From NCBI GenBank assembly GCA_018398765.1, contig JAHBMJ010001315.1:1-23872 (forward strand): a stretch of DNA of 23,872 nucleotides. The letters are read 5' to 3'. A program made the translations under genes and the position numbers. Source of the stretch: Chromera velia (Eukaryota; Sar; Chromeraceae). Positions 19,977 to 23,872 of the stretch are shown in pieces (position 1 is the first letter of the stretch; each line of letters starts with the position of its first letter). Below the pieces are notes generated by a model that saw only the letters and a list, made by a program, of their open reading frames with translations, was not told the DNA's origin and ran no database searches.

Positions 19977-22847
19977 ATGTCGATTGGTGCAGAGAAGCTG
20001 AAGGGTTTGAAGGAGACGGCAGAGGGGGCCGGGATCCCCTCTCCGTTGGTGGAGAAGATGTGTGACTTCCTCAGAATGACTCAGAGGGCAGATCTGATAG
20101 AAAAGCTCGAGACACTCGTCCAAGGTGCACAGAAAGACCGGGCTCCCCTCAAGGCAGAGCTGGAAAAGTATTATTCCCAACGTCTCCAGTTTGGCACGGT
20201 CAGCGTCTCTCTCGTCCTGCAGCCTTACCCTAGCTCTGTGGTCCATCCAGCCGTGCACCCGAGCCCTCTGTGTTGCACTTGAATGCAGGCCGGTCTCCGA
20301 GGCGAGATGGGTCCGGGCTTCAACAGGATGAACGACGTGGTCGTCAGACAGGCGGCGCAGGTGAGGGAGAGACATGGCGGGAAACGTGTGTGTCCACGGA
20401 GGGGGCACCAGACGGGAGGAGAGGGGAAAAGCAATAGTGAAGGGAATGAGTGATGGCGGAAGGTTCAAAGTGGGGACTGAGAAGAAGAGGTGCGGGCATT
20501 TGTTGAAATTTGTACGGGAGAGCGGGGGAAGTGGGTTCTGGCTCCTTTGCCCCTGTATGTTTGTGCGTTCACATTTCTCCGTCCATTGTTGTGTTTTCTG
20601 CCTGCCTGCCTGCCTGCCTGCCAGGGTCTCTGTGCTTACCTGATTGACCTGGAGGGATCGGAGGTTCTGAAGAAGAAGAGAGTTGTCGTGGGGTTCGATG
20701 CTCGGTACAACTCCCAAAAGTCAGTCAGCGTCTCTGTCTGTCAGAGAATTGCGTGGGGTATTAGACTAGAATTTCACATGGCTTAGTCTGTCTCGAGTTC
20801 TTTGGAAAAAATTCTGCAAACTGCATTCCTTCAGTTGAGAGAGCAAGCATGTGTCCTTCCGTCAATCAACAAAACAGACAAAGACAGTCTTTCTGTTCTC
20901 GTTTCTCCTCGGTTTGCTGTTTTCTTCCTTTCTCCTACTCTAGTCCAATGCCTTCTTCTCGATCCTGAGTTGCGTGAGATGTGCTTCAGCAAAGGGCTTG
21001 CCCTTCCTTGCTCCGATTCCTTCTCGGCAGGTTTGCCCACCTTACTGCTGCCGTCTTTGCCTCCCGTGGAGTGCGTGCGTACCTGTTCGGAGACATCAGC
21101 GCTACCCCTCTGGTGGTCAGTCTGTGTCTGTCCGCATCTCCGCTGCTTTCAAGCCCTGTCACTTTTTTTTTTGACGACCCTCAAGTCCGGTTGTGCCCCT
21201 GTGGTTTTGTCTTGAAGAGGAGGACAGATTCTCTTTTCTGTTCTGTTTCTTCGACCCCTCCCGTTTGTTGTCTTTGTGTCAACCGCATCAAACCTCGATC
21301 GATAAACTCTTCATCAGGAGTGTCCTTTGTTCAATGAGTGTGTCCAACCCTGTTTGGCCAGCTAGCTGAACCACATTTGACGCACTTCTTCCGCACACAT
21401 GCGCACCCGAATCAAATTTAAAGCTTGACCAGATTCGTTTGGCGTCTCCTTCAAGTTGCTGTTCTTGACTGACTGCCTGTATGCCCGTCTGGTTCATTGC
21501 ATGCAGCCATTCACGGTCAGAAAGCTCGGCTGTGCGGCCGGGGTGATGGTGACGGCATCTCACAACCCGAAGAATGACAACGGTCGGGCCAGTCTCTCTC
21601 AGCATCTCTGTTTCTTTGTCTGTCTGTCCACCCCTACCCTCTCATATGTTCAGCTCCATTTGTCTCTCACCCCTTTGCTTCTCTCCGTCCGTCTGCCTCC
21701 TTCCTTCCTTGGAGTGAAAGACAGAGTGTGGAAGCACAGCTTTTATATTTCAGATTCCCGACGTGTCGACTTGTTTAGTCTCTTTGCGGTCTCCATGCTG
21801 AATGTGTGAGTGTGCATTCGCCCTGCAGGCTACAAGGTGTACGCAGGGAACGGGGCACAGGTGGGCAGAGGAGGGGAAAGGCGAGAGGGGAAAAGGGAAA
21901 GAGAAAGTGAGAGAGATGCATTGCAAGGTCCTCCAATCTGTTTCACCACCTCTTGATGCTTCGTCTATGATGAATGAAAAGATTTCCTGCTCAAGTGAAT
22001 TGCCTGAAAGAGTGAGGCTTCGGATGGGCTTCTCGATCGATCAATCAGAGTGCATTCACACTTTGTGAGTGTGATGTTCTCTGACTTGTTGAATCCTGCC
22101 TCCACCTCCTCCATCTCTCTCTCCGTCTGTCTGTCTGCCTCCAAGCGTCGGTGAGTGACTCTGTGTGCTTTGCTCCCTGATCTCTACTCCTTCCCCGCTT
22201 TCCCTGCGCAACACTACGTATCTCCTCTCCCCTCCCCTGTATGACAGATCATTCCCCCGACAGACGAGGACATCGCTACATCTATCCTGAAAAACTTGGT
22301 CAGTCTGGTTCTTTCTACTTTGGCTCGAGCAAACTCAAATGTGTCGAGGGGAGGAGAGGACACAACGCCAGGAGAGGATAAGCAGGAACAGGGAGGCGGA
22401 AAATAAGGAAGGCTGGTGTGTGTTCGACTAGAGGAAAGAGAAGGAGGGAAAACTGTCTGGCGCTCAGGAAAGATGTCCCTGCAGACACAGTAAAGTGTGC
22501 GGGTGAGCAGTCGCATGTCATGTCGGCATGTGTTGGTGTTTTGGAGTTCGAGTCCATCAGTGACTCTCCAGTTTTTGCGTGCGTCATTTCAGCTCCTCTC
22601 TTTTTGTTTCCTCCTTTCCTTTCCCTTCAGGAGCCGTGGGACGGTGTGTCGGCTCTTCTGAGTCCCGAGACAGGGCTCTTGAAGGATCCAAGTGAGAAGA
22701 GCGAAGAGGTGCTGCAGAGCATGTGGGACGCCTACACAGAGACCATCTCAAAGGAATTGTGCACAAAAAAGTCAGCCGGGTGATGCAAACGTGTCAGTAC
22801 GATGATGGCTCTCCTGTGGGTCTCTCGTCTCTCTCTTTCTCACTCTC

Positions 22848-22883
<36 letters not shown>

Positions 22884-23872
22884 TGTGGTGGGACGAGAGG
22901 CGTGCAAAACTGAAAGGGGAGGTCTGAGTCTCTTGCAAAGGAGCTGTGAGCCCAGTTTCCCAAAAGGGTAACGAAGAAAGCCAGAAAGACGTAATGGGAG
23001 GTCGATGTAGAGAAAGAGGAAAAGAATGCCTGAAGCCTGTGCGACATTAAGCAGGCGGACAAGAAGAGCGAGAAAGGAAGGAAAGGGGCACAAACGGAAC
23101 AGAGCTGCTGTTGACGGAAAGGGGCAGAGCTGCTGTTGACGGGAAAGGGCAGAGCTGCTGTTGACGGAAAGCAAGCAAGGAGTGGGGGTGCATGTGACCG
23201 GGAGTGCCCGTCATTCCTTCTCTGCGCCTGCATGTCTTCCATGGAATTTCATGCTGCACGGTGCAGGGCGTTGACGAGCCAAAGCACCTTGAAGATCGTG
23301 TACACGGCAATGCACGGTGTGGGGTGTGAGTTTGTGAAGAGGACCGTTGAGGCTTTCGGTTTTTCGCTGGACAGGCTTCTCCTTGGTCAGTCTTCTTTTT
23401 CTGGATGCTCTTCAGTGCAGGTTAACTTGAAGTGCCTTTTCATCAAATAAGAGAGAATATGAATGGAAATGACAACCCGCAATTCATGGTACGTGCCTTT
23501 TCTTTTTTGAATGGGGCGGGGGCTTGGAATATTAGTTGTCGGGCTTCGGTCGTCTGCACATATTGCTGCTAGAATGCTTTGTGACTGCCTTGCTGCATAT
23601 GCCTGGGAATAGATCTCTCTTTTCCTCTCTCTTTTTTCTGCAAAAACAAAGTGTGCTGTCTGCTTTAGTGTCCGGGTGTGCCCTAAGTTGAAATTTTGCT
23701 CATTGCTGTATGCATGTGTCCGCAAAGCTGTATCTATTGGCCTATTGGCCAAAGCCAAAGTGCATGTCGCACATCTGCTACCCCGTCTGGTGATTGTCTG
23801 TGCATGCTGAATTAATTGCAGTGAGTGAACAGTGCACACCGGACCCGGAGTTCCCTACGGTCAGCCGGGGGG
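19977..23872 (+). CDS. PGM2: PGM2-like phosphoglucomutase/phosphopentomutase, 5' part (ten exons, continues beyond window)
   Basis: Exons: 19977-20198, 20289-20360, 20625-20719, 21031-21115, 21507-21582, 21829-21860, 22248-22298, 22631-22770, 23267-23385 and 23822 to the end (possibly to 23859, where ACG is followed by GTCAGC). All phases agree; about 314 residues are seen of a family usually near 600. Order of motifs: FGTAGLRGEMGPGFNRMND (sugar-phosphate entry loop), VVVGFDARYNS, VYLFGD-like VRAYLFGDISATPLV, the active-site TASHNPKNDNGYKVY with phosphoserine Ser176, NGAQIIPPTDEDI, VYTAMHGVG and PDPEFPTV. TASHNP followed by KNDNGYKVY and PDPEFPTV marks the PGM2/PGM2L1 branch (phosphopentomutase, glucose-1,6-bisphosphate synthase) rather than PGM1. 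It is a cytosolic enzyme with no targeting peptide seen. The metal loop DGDADR and the phosphate-binding domain would lie beyond the window. The ATG at 19977 gives a normal-looking helical N-terminus. Confidence 0.94.
20599..20622. repeat. (TGCC)n microsatellite ending at a splice acceptor
   Basis: Six tandem TGCC units run directly into the CAG acceptor at 20622-20624 of the third phosphomutase exon, replacing the usual T-rich pyrimidine tract. Confidence 0.9.
22849..22880. repeat. (GT)n microsatellite
   Basis: About 16 GT units in the eighth intron (22771-23266) of the phosphomutase gene. Confidence 0.95.
23101..23172. repeat. Three tandem copies of a 25-bp repeat
   Basis: Copies start at 23101, 23126 and 23151, each beginning AGAGCTGCTGTTGACGG. 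They lie in the eighth phosphomutase intron, about 95 bp before the next exon. Confidence 0.95.

Noticed and set aside
19611-20717. 368-codon minus-strand open frame
   Set aside because: It lies antisense to clearly coding phosphomutase exons 1-3 and through the promoter region, and its translation has no domain; it is a shadow frame.

Overview
The window is eukaryotic nuclear DNA. Coding sequence is cut into many short exons with GT..AG introns, polypyrimidine acceptors, microsatellites inside introns, and no bacterial operon layout. I could assemble four multi-exon genes plus the splicing edge of a fifth by keeping reading phase across every junction. Protein types (a large ankyrin-repeat protein, a secreted histidine acid phosphatase, a PGM2-type phosphohexo/pentomutase, a 5-formyl-THF cyclo-ligase domain) and TGCATGCA motifs near two promoters would suit a free-living alveolate such as a chromerid alga, but that organism guess is inference. 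A strong local signature is the 5' splice site: 16 of the 29 donors I placed read GTC at positions +1 to +3, most often GTCAGT, instead of the usual GTA/GTG.

Layout. 1-1521 (minus): 5' part of a gene whose second exon encodes a 5-formyltetrahydrofolate cyclo-ligase-like segment; its next intron starts inside a (CA/GT)n tract that runs off the window. 2644-5736 (plus): a six-exon, 249-residue, four-helix membrane protein of unknown function; one intron is largely a GTCA-type tetranucleotide array and another holds four 46-bp repeats. 5737-6938: non-coding, with an AT-rich island. 6939-9414 (minus): a 791-residue ankyrin-repeat protein in two exons. 9415-10481: non-coding, with a 315-bp stretch bounded by 22-bp inverted repeats. 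10482-11638 (plus): a broken gene for a surface-type protein with L-domain-like repeats and a thrombospondin-3-like calcium motif. 11639-13922: non-coding, with a second AT-rich island and a GT microsatellite. 13923-19265 (minus): a 13-exon histidine acid phosphatase with a signal peptide, RHGARSP and the distal HD pair. 19977 to the window end (plus): 5' part of a PGM2-like phosphomutase, ten exons seen.

The acid phosphatase and the phosphomutase are divergent and share a 711-bp intergenic region carrying GCATGCA motifs, so co-regulation is possible. The most unusual observations are the GTC donors, microsatellites that begin exactly at splice donors, and two places in the phosphatase gene where sequence beside a splice acceptor is directly duplicated (period about 96-102 bp) around an inverted repeat. 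I did not find a defence system, CRISPR array or RNA gene.
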